Source: Clostridiales bacterium
GTDB taxonomy: Bacteria > Bacillota > Clostridia > Christensenellales > Aristaeellaceae
Direction: 5' to 3'
Length of the DNA: 12,940 nucleotides
Assembly: GCA_004554085.1 (NCBI GenBank)
Contig: SFNY01000075.1
Coordinates: 1-12,940 of the forward strand
Shown here: positions 5,365 to 11,883 of the stretch, one piece after another
Layout: each line of letters begins with the position of its first letter
How positions within the stretch are numbered: the first letter of the stretch is position 1
The notes under the pieces: model-generated
The model's database searches: none
What the model was told of the DNA's origin: nothing
The model's input: the letters and a program-made list of their open reading frames with translations, nothing else
Translations under genes and position numbers: made by a program

Positions 5365-6297
5365 ATGGGTTACATCGCGGTATTCGGATCGGTATTTGTG
5401 GACATCAAGGGTTTCCCCTTCGGCAAGTACCTGCCCACGGGCAGGAATGTGGGCGATGTGAAGATCGTGCACGGCGGGGTGTGCCGCAACGTGGCGGAGG
5501 ATCTGGCGAATGTGGGCGCGGACGTGTCCTTTGTGACGATGCTGGAACCCGGCGCCATCGGCGATGATGTGCGCCGCAGGCTGGCCGCGCGGGGCGTGGA
5601 TCTGCGTTACGCGGTGTCTGCGCCGGCGGGGATGGGCATGTGGCTGGTGGTGTTGAACGAGCGCGGCGATGTGGCGGGCTCCATCTCCCGCCAGCCGGAC
5701 TTCTCCGCCATGGAGGAGCTGGTGGAGCGGCGCGGCGACGAGATCGTGATGGGCTGCGATTGCATCGTGCTGGAGGTGGACATGCGCGCGTCCATTGCGG
5801 ACAAGGTGTACGCGCTGGCGGAGAAATACGGCAAGGATGTGTATGTGATTGTGGGAAACCTGAGCGTGATTCAGCAGCGCACGGATTTCCTGTCCAGGAC
5901 GCGGTTGTTCATCATGAACGAGATCGAGGCCGGAATCCTGTTCGGCTGCGAGCTGAACCGCTGCGCACCCATGGAGGTGCTCAAGACGGTGCGGCGCGAG
6001 GCGGTCGAGCGGGGCATCGGGGAGATCGTGGTCACGCTGGGCGACCAGGGCGCGGTGTACTTCGATGCGGACAGCGGCGCGTCGGGCCATGTTCCGGCGG
6101 AGGAGGCCGTGATGGTGGATTCCACCGGCGCGGGGGATGCGTTCTTCTCCGGCACGGTGGCGGCGCGGATGCGCGGGCTGAGCCTGCGGGATTCGGCCCG
6201 GCTGGGCGCGCACCTGGCGGCGCTCACCATCCGCACCGAGGAGAGCACCTGCCCCCGGGTGGAGGATTTCCTGCCCCCCGAGGCGCAGGCGGTATAG
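5365..6297 (+). CDS. PfkB-family carbohydrate/nucleoside kinase
   Basis: A 310-residue ribokinase-fold kinase. The N-terminal PfkB signature is HGGVCRNVAEDLANVGADV (about residues 34-52), and the C-terminal signature DSTGAGDAFFSG carries the catalytic base Asp258. The N-terminal pattern GSVFVDIKG and the GG-x-x-RNVAE form resemble pseudouridine kinase (PsuK)-type and related kinases. The neighbour is a D-lyxose isomerase, so a ketose such as D-xylulose or D-fructose is an equally reasonable substrate; no substrate is assigned. ATG 5365 has GGAGGAG (5351-5357) 7 nt upstream. It is probably co-transcribed with the isomerase, since no promoter is visible in the 73-bp gap. A strong terminator follows. 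Confidence 0.9.
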   Translation: MGYIAVFGSVFVDIKGFPFGKYLPTGRNVGDVKIVHGGVCRNVAEDLANVGADVSFVTMLEPGAIGDDVRRRLAARGVDLRYAVSAPAGMGMWLVVLNERGDVAGSISRQPDFSAMEELVERRGDEIVMGCDCIVLEVDMRASIADKVYALAEKYGKDVYVIVGNLSVIQQRTDFLSRTRLFIMNEIEAGILFGCELNRCAPMEVLKTVRREAVERGIGEIVVTLGDQGAVYFDADSGASGHVPAEEAVMVDSTGAGDAFFSGTVAARMRGLSLRDSARLGAHLAALTIRTEESTCPRVEDFLPPEAQAV

Positions 6298-6310
6298 AGT
6301 TGTAAGGCTT

Positions 6311-6342
6311 GGGGTTCCTGTGACGGCACGGGGCCCCTTTTT
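6311..6342 (+). terminator. Intrinsic terminator of the isomerase-kinase operon
   Basis: Left arm GGGGTTCC (6311-6318) pairs with GGGGCCCC (6330-6337) using two T-G wobbles; after a single bulged T, GTG pairs with CAC around the loop ACGG. TTTTT follows at 6338-6342. Confidence 0.85.
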
Positions 6343-6395
6343 CATTTGTCCATCTGCCGTCTGTGCGCCAGAATCGACCGATTGTCGCAAAAGGC

Positions 6396-6411
6396 TTGCG
6401 CCGGGGCGCAA
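6396..6411. promoter_or_regulatory. Perfect inverted repeat covering the -35: candidate operator
   Basis: TTGCGCCGGGGCGCAA is a perfect 7-bp inverted repeat with a 2-nt centre. It begins exactly on the -35 hexamer and fills half the spacer. A second small inverted repeat, AATCGACCGATT (6372-6383), lies just upstream. The location suits a repressor or autoregulator site. The repeat is not the direct-repeat form usual for LytTR proteins, so the binding factor is uncertain. Confidence 0.5.
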
Positions 6412-6424
6412 TTTCGGCTAGGAT
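6396..6424 (+). promoter_or_regulatory. Promoter of the LytTR-DUF3021-ABC operon
   Basis: TTGCGC (6396-6401), 17 nt, then TAGGAT (6419-6424), placed about 12 nt before the ribosome-binding site GGAGG (6436-6440). Both hexamers are imperfect (4 of 6 for the -10), as expected for an activated or repressible promoter. The leader is short, about 17-20 nt. Confidence 0.65.
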
Positions 6425-6448
6425 AAATCCGTTCCGGAGGTGAACGCA

Positions 6449-6883
6449 TTGAAGATTGAATTTCGCAGGGAGCCGGACGCGTCGGAGGTGCGCGTGCTGG
6501 TGACCGCCCGGGAGCGCACGCCGGAGGTGGAGTCGCTGCTGCGACGCATTGCCGCGCCCGCGACCATCGCCGCCTACGACGAGCGGGGCGAGGTGCTGCT
6601 GCGGCCGGAGGAGATCATCCGCATCTACACCGAGGACCGCCGGGTGCGTTTGGACAGCGACCGGGGCAGCTATCTGCTGCGCTGCCGCCTCTACGAACTG
6701 GAGGAGAGGCTGTCGGACGCGGACTTCGTGCGCATTTCCAATTCGGAGATCGTGCAGAAGGGGCGCATCCTGCGGCTGGACTTCGGCCTGACGGGCACCA
6801 TCCGCCTGATACTTGAGGGCGGACTGGAGACCTACGTCTCCCGAAGATATGTCTCCCGAATCCGAAAACTGTTTGAAAGCTGA
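6449..6883 (+). CDS. LytTR-family DNA-binding transcriptional regulator
   Basis: A 144-residue regulator without a receiver domain. The C-terminal half (about residues 45-144) is a LytTR DNA-binding domain: LRPEEIIRIYTEDRRVRL, YELEERLSDADFVRISNSEIVQ, then the terminal YVSRRYVSRIRKLF. The start is TTG 6449, 8 nt after GGAGG (6436-6440). A GTG at 6440 overlaps that site, and the shorter form begins MKIEFRRE as is common in this family. The gene heads an operon with DUF3021, ABC ATPase and ABC-2 permease, an arrangement common in Firmicutes in which the small LytTR protein controls its own operon and the neighbouring membrane protein is thought to restrain it. Signal unknown. Confidence 0.9.
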   Translation: MKIEFRREPDASEVRVLVTARERTPEVESLLRRIAAPATIAAYDERGEVLLRPEEIIRIYTEDRRVRLDSDRGSYLLRCRLYELEERLSDADFVRISNSEIVQKGRILRLDFGLTGTIRLILEGGLETYVSRRYVSRIRKLFES

Positions 6884-6892
6884 GGGAAGCGT

Positions 6893-7357
6893 ATGGCAAG
6901 AAAACTGATTTCGCGCGCGCTGCACGGCTTCGGCATCACGGTGAGCATCTGCCTGCTGGTACAGCTCGTCATCGCCCAGTTTGCGGGCAGCAGCGTCACG
7001 CCCTCCTTCGGGGCCCACTTCCGCAACGAGGCCGCCGCGGCCCTGGTCCAGCTGGGGCTGACCGGAATCGTGGGCGCGGCCTTCGCCTGCGCGGCGGAGA
7101 TCTTTGAAATCGAGCGCTGGGGGTTTCTCAGGCAGGGAATTGTGCACTTTCTGGCGACTGCGGCGGTGTGGATGCCCATCGCGTACCTCTGCTGGATGCC
7201 GGACTCCCGCACGGGAATCTGGATCGCCATCGGGGGCTGGACGCTGACCTACGCGGTCAACTGGACGGTGCAATACTTCCTCTACCGGCACAGAATCGCT
7301 GCGCTGAACCGGAGCATTCAGGCATATCGAAGGAGGGACAACCATGCTGGCAATTGA
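6893..7357 (+). CDS. DUF3021 four-helix membrane protein
   Basis: A 154-residue integral membrane protein with four hydrophobic segments at about residues 9-30, 46-72, 82-103 and 108-130, and a basic C-terminal tail (RHRIAALNRSIQAYRRRDN). Size, topology and position directly after a LytTR gene identify it as DUF3021. In LytTR regulatory systems of streptococci (HdrRM, BrsRM type) a membrane protein encoded beside the regulator inhibits it; the same role is inferred here, not shown. ATG 6893 follows GAGGGA (6882-6887) and the regulator's stop by 9 nt. Its last 14 nt overlap the ABC ATPase gene and contain that gene's start, so the two are probably translationally coupled. Confidence 0.85.
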   Translation: MARKLISRALHGFGITVSICLLVQLVIAQFAGSSVTPSFGAHFRNEAAAALVQLGLTGIVGAAFACAAEIFEIERWGFLRQGIVHFLATAAVWMPIAYLCWMPDSRTGIWIAIGGWTLTYAVNWTVQYFLYRHRIAALNRSIQAYRRRDNHAGN

Positions 7358-8087
7358 GACGCGCGATCTGGTCAAGAAATATGGCGACCGACGCGCGGTG
7401 GACGGACTGAATCTTCAGGTGCGGCAGGGCGAGCTGTACGCGCTGCTGGGCGTGAACGGCGCGGGCAAGACCACGGCGATCCGCATGCTCACCGGCATCA
7501 CAGCCCCGGACGGCGGCGACGCGGTTCTTATGAGCCACAGCGTGCGAACGGAGCTGGATGCGGTCAAGCGCATCACGAACCTCTCGCCCCAGGAGTCGGC
7601 GGTCGCGCCGCGGCTGACGGTGCGGGAGAACCTGGAGCTGATCGCGGAGATCTATGGCCTGCGTTCGAGGGAGGCCCGCGCCCGTGCGGAGCGTTCCATG
7701 GAGGAATTTGGACTAAATCAGGTCGCGAAACAGCGCGCCGGAACGCTCTCGGGCGGCTGGCAGCGTCGGCTGTCCATCGCCATGGCGCTGATCACTGATC
7801 CGCAGGTGCTGTTTCTGGACGAGCCCACGCTGGGGCTGGACGTGCTGGCCCGGCGGGAGCTGTGGGAGCTGGTGCGCGCGCTGCATGGCAGGGTGGCGAT
7901 CCTGCTGACGACCCACTACATGGAGGAAGCCGAGGCGCTGGCCGATCGGGTGGGCATCCTTCAAGCGGGCAGGCTGCGCGCGGTGGGAACGCCCCGGGAG
8001 CTGATTGAGCGCGCGGGCGCACGGAGCTTCGAGGAGGCCTTTGTGGCGCTGGCTGCGCCGAAGGGAGGGGATGGAACGTGCGCATGA
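7344..8087 (+). CDS. ABC transporter ATP-binding protein (exporter type)
   Basis: A 247-residue ATPase with all motifs: Walker A GVNGAGKTT (36-44), Q-loop Gln83 (LSPQES), signature LSGGWQRR (135-142), Walker B LFLDEP with Asp159 and catalytic Glu160, D-loop GLD, and H-loop His191 (TTHYMEEA). The LSGGW form instead of LSGGQ and the TTHYMEEAEALADR segment are typical of the drug/multidrug-type ABC-2 exporter family. ATG 7344 has AGGAGGG (7331-7337) 6 nt upstream, inside the DUF3021 gene. It overlaps the permease gene by 10 nt. With that permease it probably forms a homodimeric half-transporter complex for drug, peptide or lipid export; substrate unknown. Confidence 0.93.
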   Translation: MLAIETRDLVKKYGDRRAVDGLNLQVRQGELYALLGVNGAGKTTAIRMLTGITAPDGGDAVLMSHSVRTELDAVKRITNLSPQESAVAPRLTVRENLELIAEIYGLRSREARARAERSMEEFGLNQVAKQRAGTLSGGWQRRLSIAMALITDPQVLFLDEPTLGLDVLARRELWELVRALHGRVAILLTTHYMEEAEALADRVGILQAGRLRAVGTPRELIERAGARSFEEAFVALAAPKGGDGTCA

Positions 8088-8803
8088 TCGCCTTTGCCCG
8101 GAGAAACGCCCGGGAGATTTTGCGGGATCCGCTGTCGCTGGGCTTCGGCCTGGGCTTTCCGATGATCCTGCTGGCGCTGATGACGCTGATCCAGCGCAAC
8201 GTTCCGGTGGAGATCTTCGAGATGGAATCTCTGCTGCCGGGCATCTGCGCCTTCGGCGAATCCTTCTTCGCGCTGTTCTCGGCGCAGCTGATCTCCAAGG
8301 ATCGAGCCAGTGCGCTGATGATGCGGCTCAAGAATTCGCCGCTGCGCGCCCGGGACTTCATCTTGGGCTATGCGCTGCCGCTGCTGCCGATGGCGCTTTT
8401 ACAGGCTGCACTGTGCGTGCTCTTTGCGCTGCTGCTGGGGCTCAAGCCCGGCTGGGGCATTGTGCGGATGTTGGCATCCCTGCTGCCCGGAGCGTTGGTG
8501 TTCATCGCGCTGGGCCTGCTCTGCGGCAGCCTGCTTACCGAGCGCCAGGTGGGCGGCGTCTGCGGCGCGCTGCTGACGAACATGAGCGCATGGCTGTCGG
8601 GCGCGTGGTTCGATCTGAAGCTCATCGGCGGCGGTTTCGAGGCCTTCGCCTATGCCCTGCCCTTCGCAAACACGGTGGATGCGGCCCGCGCGGCGCTGGC
8701 GGGACAGCCTGCGGGGACGGCGCTGCTCGTGAGCTGCGCCTACGCAGCTCTGCTGTGCGCGCTGGCGGTGGCAGTCTTTGCCCGGAGGATGCGCAGGTCG
8801 TGA
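8078..8803 (+). CDS. ABC-2 type transporter permease
   Basis: A 241-residue membrane protein with about six hydrophobic segments (near residues 21-42, 52-70, 95-120, 128-150, 158-178 and 213-236). The segment LISKDRASALMMRLKNSPLRARDFILGY is the conserved cytosolic coupling region of ABC-2 permeases, including the usual K/R-x2-P-L-R element. The start is GTG 8078, 7 nt after GGGAGGGG (8063-8070); the ATG at 8084 is too far from that site. It overlaps the ATPase gene by 10 nt and is the last gene of the operon. No terminator is seen; its stop codon TGA lies within the next promoter's -35 box. Confidence 0.9.
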   Translation: MRMIAFARRNAREILRDPLSLGFGLGFPMILLALMTLIQRNVPVEIFEMESLLPGICAFGESFFALFSAQLISKDRASALMMRLKNSPLRARDFILGYALPLLPMALLQAALCVLFALLLGLKPGWGIVRMLASLLPGALVFIALGLLCGSLLTERQVGGVCGALLTNMSAWLSGAWFDLKLIGGGFEAFAYALPFANTVDAARAALAGQPAGTALLVSCAYAALLCALAVAVFARRMRRS

Positions 8804-8828
8804 CAAATCGCCGGCCTTCTGCTATAAT
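8800..8828 (+). promoter_or_regulatory. Very strong promoter of the DUF2284 gene
   Basis: GTGACA (8800-8805), 17 nt, then perfect TATAAT (8823-8828) with an extended TG (8820-8821). The -35 contains the TGA stop of the preceding permease gene (8801-8803). The predicted start is about 8835. Confidence 0.88.
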
Positions 8829-8856
8829 GGAAGGGAAATTATTCAGGAGGCTGGAT

Positions 8857-9390
8857 ATGGATCGCGAACGACTGGAGGCGCAGCTTGCGGAGCTGCCGCT
8901 GTATCAATATGCCTTTATCCGCACGGAGGATCTGTGCTTTTCGGAGCGCATCCGCTGGATCTGCGAGCACGAGTGCCCGATGTACGGCAAGACCTGGGCC
9001 TGTCCGCCGGCGGTGGGCAGCGTGGAGGACTGCCGCGCGCGCTGCCTGGAGTATGAGGACGCGCTGCTGATCGCCACCATCACCGAGGTCGGCGACATCG
9101 CCAACATCGAGGAGACCCTCTCCACCCGCGCGCCCCACGAGGAGATCACCCGGCGGGTGCTCGATCTGGTGCGTGAACAGGTGGAAGAGACCATGGTGCT
9201 CTCCACCGAGGCGTGCGCCATCTGCGAACGCTGCGCCTGGCCGGACGCGCCCTGCCGACACCCGGATCGCATGTTCCCCTGCGTGGAGAGTCACGGCATC
9301 GTGGTGACGGATCTGGCCGAAAAGACGGGCGTGGATTTCTACGCCGAGGGCAACCTTGTGACCTGGTTTTCACTGATCTTTTACAAGTAA
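8857..9390 (+). CDS. DUF2284 cysteine-rich, predicted metal-binding protein
   Basis: A 177-residue cytoplasmic protein with two cysteine clusters. The first is C36-x3-C40-x8-C49 (CEHECPMYGKTWACPP). The second is C120-x2-C123-x2-C126-x6-C133-x8-C142, around CAICERCAWPDAPCRHP and FPCVESHGI. Both patterns are hallmarks of DUF2284 proteins, thought to bind metal or an iron-sulfur cluster; no reaction is established. ATG 8857 has CAGGAGG (8844-8850) 6 nt upstream and lies about 22 nt after the predicted transcript start. It is a single-gene unit with a near-consensus promoter and a strong terminator, so it should be expressed well and independently of the LytTR operon. Confidence 0.9.
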   Translation: MDRERLEAQLAELPLYQYAFIRTEDLCFSERIRWICEHECPMYGKTWACPPAVGSVEDCRARCLEYEDALLIATITEVGDIANIEETLSTRAPHEEITRRVLDLVREQVEETMVLSTEACAICERCAWPDAPCRHPDRMFPCVESHGIVVTDLAEKTGVDFYAEGNLVTWFSLIFYK

Positions 9391-9436
9391 AGCTGGCGAC
9401 AAATTTCGGCAGGTTTTGCTCCGAAAAATTTTGGAA

Positions 9437-9473
9437 CCCCGGGCGAAGATTTTCGCCCGGGGCGCGCTTTTTT
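9437..9473 (+). terminator. Intrinsic terminator of the DUF2284 gene
   Basis: Perfect 11-bp stem CCCCGGGCGAA (9437-9447) with TTCGCCCGGGG (9452-9462), 4-nt loop, then CGCGC and six T (9468-9473). The 5-nt gap before the T run is a little longer than ideal. Confidence 0.85.
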
Positions 9474-9619
9474 CTGCGGGGCAGGGCAGTTTTTTGGAGA
9501 ATACTGGCGCGCGACACCCTGGACTGCCGACAGATGCGGGCAAGTGTCCGCGAGAATAAAACGGAAATCATTTCGATATACCGAATAATTTATATTAACG
9601 ATGTGAAAAAATACACGAT

Positions 9620-9634
9620 TTAACGAACAGTTAA
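9620..9634. promoter_or_regulatory. Inverted repeat upstream of the livJ promoter
   Basis: TTAAC-N5-GTTAA centred about 30 bp upstream of the -35 box. It contains AACAGT (9626-9631), which recurs at 9693-9698 and 10938-10943. Candidate regulator-binding site; factor unknown. Confidence 0.4.
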
Positions 9635-9656
9635 AGGGAAAAGCGGGGCGGATGCC

Positions 9657-9685
9657 TTGACATTATGCAGAAAAAACCGTAATAT
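9657..9685 (+). promoter_or_regulatory. Promoter of livJ
   Basis: Perfect TTGACA (9657-9662), 17 nt including an A tract, then TAATAT (9680-9685). The predicted start is about 9692, giving a leader of about 43 nt. This fits high expression of the binding protein. Confidence 0.88.
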
Positions 9686-9692
9686 TTAGTGA

Positions 9693-9707
9693 AACAGTAA
9701 AACTGTT
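9693..9707. promoter_or_regulatory. Inverted repeat at the livJ transcription start
   Basis: AACAGT-AAA-ACTGTT is a perfect 6-bp inverted repeat at the predicted +1. As DNA it could be an operator. As RNA it would form a small hairpin at the very 5' end of the transcript, which can stabilise mRNA. The T-rich stretch after it (9715-9720) makes a weak attenuator possible but unlikely given the AT-rich 6-bp stem. Confidence 0.5.
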
Positions 9708-9734
9708 GCTATTCTTTTTTGGGAGGACTAGAAA

Positions 9735-10859
9735 ATGAAGAAAGTCATTTCCATGCTGCTGGTTGCAGCCCTCGCTTTGGTGATGTGTTCCGCGTGCTTC
9801 GCTGAGGAAGCTGCGCTGAAGATTGGCTTCATCGGCCCGCTGACCGGTGCTGCCGCGGTTTATGGCACCTCCTGCCTGCAGGGCGCGCAGGTTGCCGTGG
9901 ATGAGATCAACGCCCAGGGCGGCATGCAGATCGAGCTGATCGCCCAGGACGACGAGCACGATCCTGAGAAGTCCGTCAACGCCTACAACACCCTGTGGGA
10001 TGAGGGCGCGCAGATGATCGTCGGCTGCGTCACCACCGGCCCCTGCAAGGCGGTTTCCGCCGAGGCCTACAACGACCGCATGTTCATGCTGACTCCCTCC
10101 GCCTCCTCCACCGAGGTCACCGAGGGCAAGGACAACATGTATCAGGTCTGCTTCACCGACCCGAATCAGGGCTCCGCTTCCGCCCAGTTCATCGTTGACA
10201 ATGGCCTGGCCACCAAGGTCGCCGTGATCTACAACAACGCTGACGCCTACTCCACCGGCATCTACCAGACCTTCGTGGCCAACGCCGCCGAGCTGGGCCT
10301 GGAGGTTGTCTCCGTCACCACCTTCACCGACGACACCACCGACTTCTCCGTGCAGCTGACGGATGCGAAGGACAACGGCGCCGATCTGGTGTTCCTGCCC
10401 ATCTACTACACCCCCGCTTCCATGATCCTGAGCCAGGCCAACGCCATGGAGTACGCTCCGACCTTCTTCGGCGTGGACGGCATGGACGGCATCCTGACCA
10501 TGGAAGGCTTCGACACCTTCCTGGCCGAGGGCCTGATGCTGCTGACCCCCTTTGCGGCCGACGCTGAGGACGAGCGCACCCAGACCTTTGTCGCCGCCTA
10601 TCAGGCTGCTTACACCGATGTTCCCACCCAGTTCTCTGCGGACGGCTACGACGCGGTCTACGCGCTGTACGAGGCCTCCCTGCAGGGTGGCATCACCGGC
10701 GATACCTCCACCGAGGACGCCTGCGAGATCCTGGTTAGCGTCATGCCCGAGATCACCGTCTCCGGCCTGACCGGCGAGATGGATTGGGACGCCAACGGCG
10801 AGGTCACCAAGACCCCCAAGGCGGTCGTGATCCAGAACGGCGTGTACGTCGGCATGTAA
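9735..10859 (+). CDS. livJ: Branched-chain amino acid ABC transporter substrate-binding protein
   Basis: A 374-residue periplasmic-binding-protein type I (Leu/Ile/Val-binding) protein of the HAAT importer family; it captures the amino acid outside the membrane and delivers it to LivHM. After a signal peptide (about residues 1-23) come the diagnostic IGFIGPLTGAAAVYG, GAQVAVDEINAQGG, AQDDEHDPEKSVNAYN, TPSASS and the DxTDFSVQLTDAK region of the second lobe. ATG 9735 has GGGAGG (9721-9726) 8 nt upstream. Codons are strongly biased to C/G-ending optimal forms, as in highly expressed genes. The signal sequence has cysteines at 18 and 21 but no standard lipobox, unusual for a binding protein in a monoderm. 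A terminator separates it from livH. Exact substrate (Leu/Ile/Val or another amino acid or amide) cannot be fixed. Confidence 0.93.
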   Translation: MKKVISMLLVAALALVMCSACFAEEAALKIGFIGPLTGAAAVYGTSCLQGAQVAVDEINAQGGMQIELIAQDDEHDPEKSVNAYNTLWDEGAQMIVGCVTTGPCKAVSAEAYNDRMFMLTPSASSTEVTEGKDNMYQVCFTDPNQGSASAQFIVDNGLATKVAVIYNNADAYSTGIYQTFVANAAELGLEVVSVTTFTDDTTDFSVQLTDAKDNGADLVFLPIYYTPASMILSQANAMEYAPTFFGVDGMDGILTMEGFDTFLAEGLMLLTPFAADAEDERTQTFVAAYQAAYTDVPTQFSADGYDAVYALYEASLQGGITGDTSTEDACEILVSVMPEITVSGLTGEMDWDANGEVTKTPKAVVIQNGVYVGM

Positions 10860-10894
10860 TTCTGCCGAAAGATGCGCAGAAAGTAGAATTTCTG

Positions 10895-10937
10895 AAGGGA
10901 GAATGTCGCCGAGAGGGGCGTTCTCCCTTTCTCTTTT
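10895..10937 (+). terminator. Intrinsic terminator between livJ and livH
   Basis: A stem built from AAGGGAGAA (10895-10903) and TTCTCCCTT (10921-10929), extended inward by TGTC with GGCG wobble pairs, followed by the T-rich CTCTTTT (to 10937). It should end most livJ transcripts, favouring more binding protein than permease. Confidence 0.82.
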
Positions 10938-10956
10938 AACAGTATACAGGTATAAT
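10936..10956 (+). promoter_or_regulatory. Candidate second promoter, for livH-livM
   Basis: TATAAT (10951-10956) lies just after the livJ terminator and 37 bp before the livH start. No good -35 exists at 16-18 nt (the site falls in the terminator's T-rich tail), so the promoter may need an activator. TTAACAGTATAC (10936-10947) immediately upstream carries the AACAGT element also found at livJ. Confidence 0.5.
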
Positions 10957-10992
10957 CAGTAGTAAGAAACTTTTGAACGGGGTGGATGTTAC

Positions 10993-11874
10993 ATGGTCTT
11001 TTTGTCCTATCTGATCAACGGAATCAGTTTGGGAAGCGTGTACGCCATCATTGCCTTGGGCTATACCATGGTTTACGGCATCGCGAAGATGTTGAACTTT
11101 GCCCACGGCGATGTCATCATGGTCGGCGCGTATATTTCCTTCTGTGTGACCCAGTATCTGGGGATGCCGGCAATCGTGTCCATCGTTGCGGCCATGTTCG
11201 TCTGCACCGTGCTGGGCATGCTGATCGAGCGTCTGGCGTACAAGCCGCTGCGTGAAGCGCCCAAGCTGGCGGTTCTGATCACGGCCATCGGCGTGAGCTA
11301 TCTTTTGCAGAACTCCGCGCAGCTGATCTGGGGTTCCAACCCGAAGAGCTTCAATTCGCTGGTGAACATCGGCTCCATCCGCCTGTTCGACGGCGCGCTG
11401 CTGATCTCCGACGAGGCCATTGTCACCGTGCTGTGCTGCATCATCATCATGGTCGCGCTGACGATGTTCACCTCCCGCACGAAGATGGGCAAGGCCATGC
11501 GCGCGGTCTCCGAGGACAAGGGCGCGGCGCAGCTGATGGGCGTGGACGTGAACTTCACCATCTCCATCACCTTCGCCATCGGCTCCGCACTGGCGGCCAT
11601 CGCGGGCGTGCTGCTCTGTTCCGCCTATCCGGTGCTCCAGCCCACCACCGGCTCCATGCCGGGCATCAAGGCCTTCACTGCGGCGGTGTTCGGCGGCATC
11701 GGCTCCATTCCCGGCGCGATGCTGGGCGGCATCCTGCTGGGCCTGATCGAGATCTTCGGCAAGGCCTACATCTCCACGGAGCTGGGCGACGCAATCGTGT
11801 TCCTGATCCTGATTATCATGCTGCTGGTCAAGCCCACTGGCTTGCTGGGCAAGAAGGTCAATGAGAAAGTGTAA
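10993..11874 (+). CDS. livH: Branched-chain amino acid ABC transporter permease LivH
   Basis: A 293-residue inner membrane permease. The N-terminus LINGISLGSVYAIIALGYTMVYGIAKMLNFAHGDVIMVGAY is cleanly LivH. The cytoplasmic coupling (EAA-like) loop TKMGKAMRAVSEDKGAAQLMGVDV is present near residues 163-186, followed by the conserved FGGIGSIPGAMLGG. About eight membrane segments are visible. ATG 10993 has a weak GGGGTGG ribosome-binding site (10979-10985). It pairs with LivM, encoded 9 bp downstream on the same strand, to form the channel of the importer served by LivJ. Confidence 0.94.
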   Translation: MVFLSYLINGISLGSVYAIIALGYTMVYGIAKMLNFAHGDVIMVGAYISFCVTQYLGMPAIVSIVAAMFVCTVLGMLIERLAYKPLREAPKLAVLITAIGVSYLLQNSAQLIWGSNPKSFNSLVNIGSIRLFDGALLISDEAIVTVLCCIIIMVALTMFTSRTKMGKAMRAVSEDKGAAQLMGVDVNFTISITFAIGSALAAIAGVLLCSAYPVLQPTTGSMPGIKAFTAAVFGGIGSIPGAMLGGILLGLIEIFGKAYISTELGDAIVFLILIIMLLVKPTGLLGKKVNEKV

Positions 11875-11883
11875 GGTGATCGT

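Larger units (their letters stand above)
9391..9734. other. 344-bp intergenic region before livJ
   Basis: It holds the DUF2284 terminator (9437-9473), then about 180 bp in which I see no gene, then the livJ promoter and leader. From about 9555 the composition changes from GC-rich to AT-rich (ATATACCGAATAATTTATAT), which may act as an UP element or regulatory region for the livJ promoter. No open reading frame with a ribosome-binding site is visible. Confidence 0.7.

Noticed and set aside
5176..7375. Minus-strand open frames of 411 and 383 codons opposite the kinase and LytTR genes
   Set aside because: Both overlap well-supported genes and terminators, lack ribosome-binding sites and show no recognisable domain.
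9474..9600. Possible small gene in the gap after the DUF2284 terminator
   Set aside because: No start codon with a ribosome-binding site and no recognisable peptide.
10884..10900. Possible CodY box (GAATTTCTGAAGGGA) between livJ and livH
   Set aside because: It matches only about 9 of 15 positions of the CodY consensus and lies in the terminator's left flank, not at a promoter.
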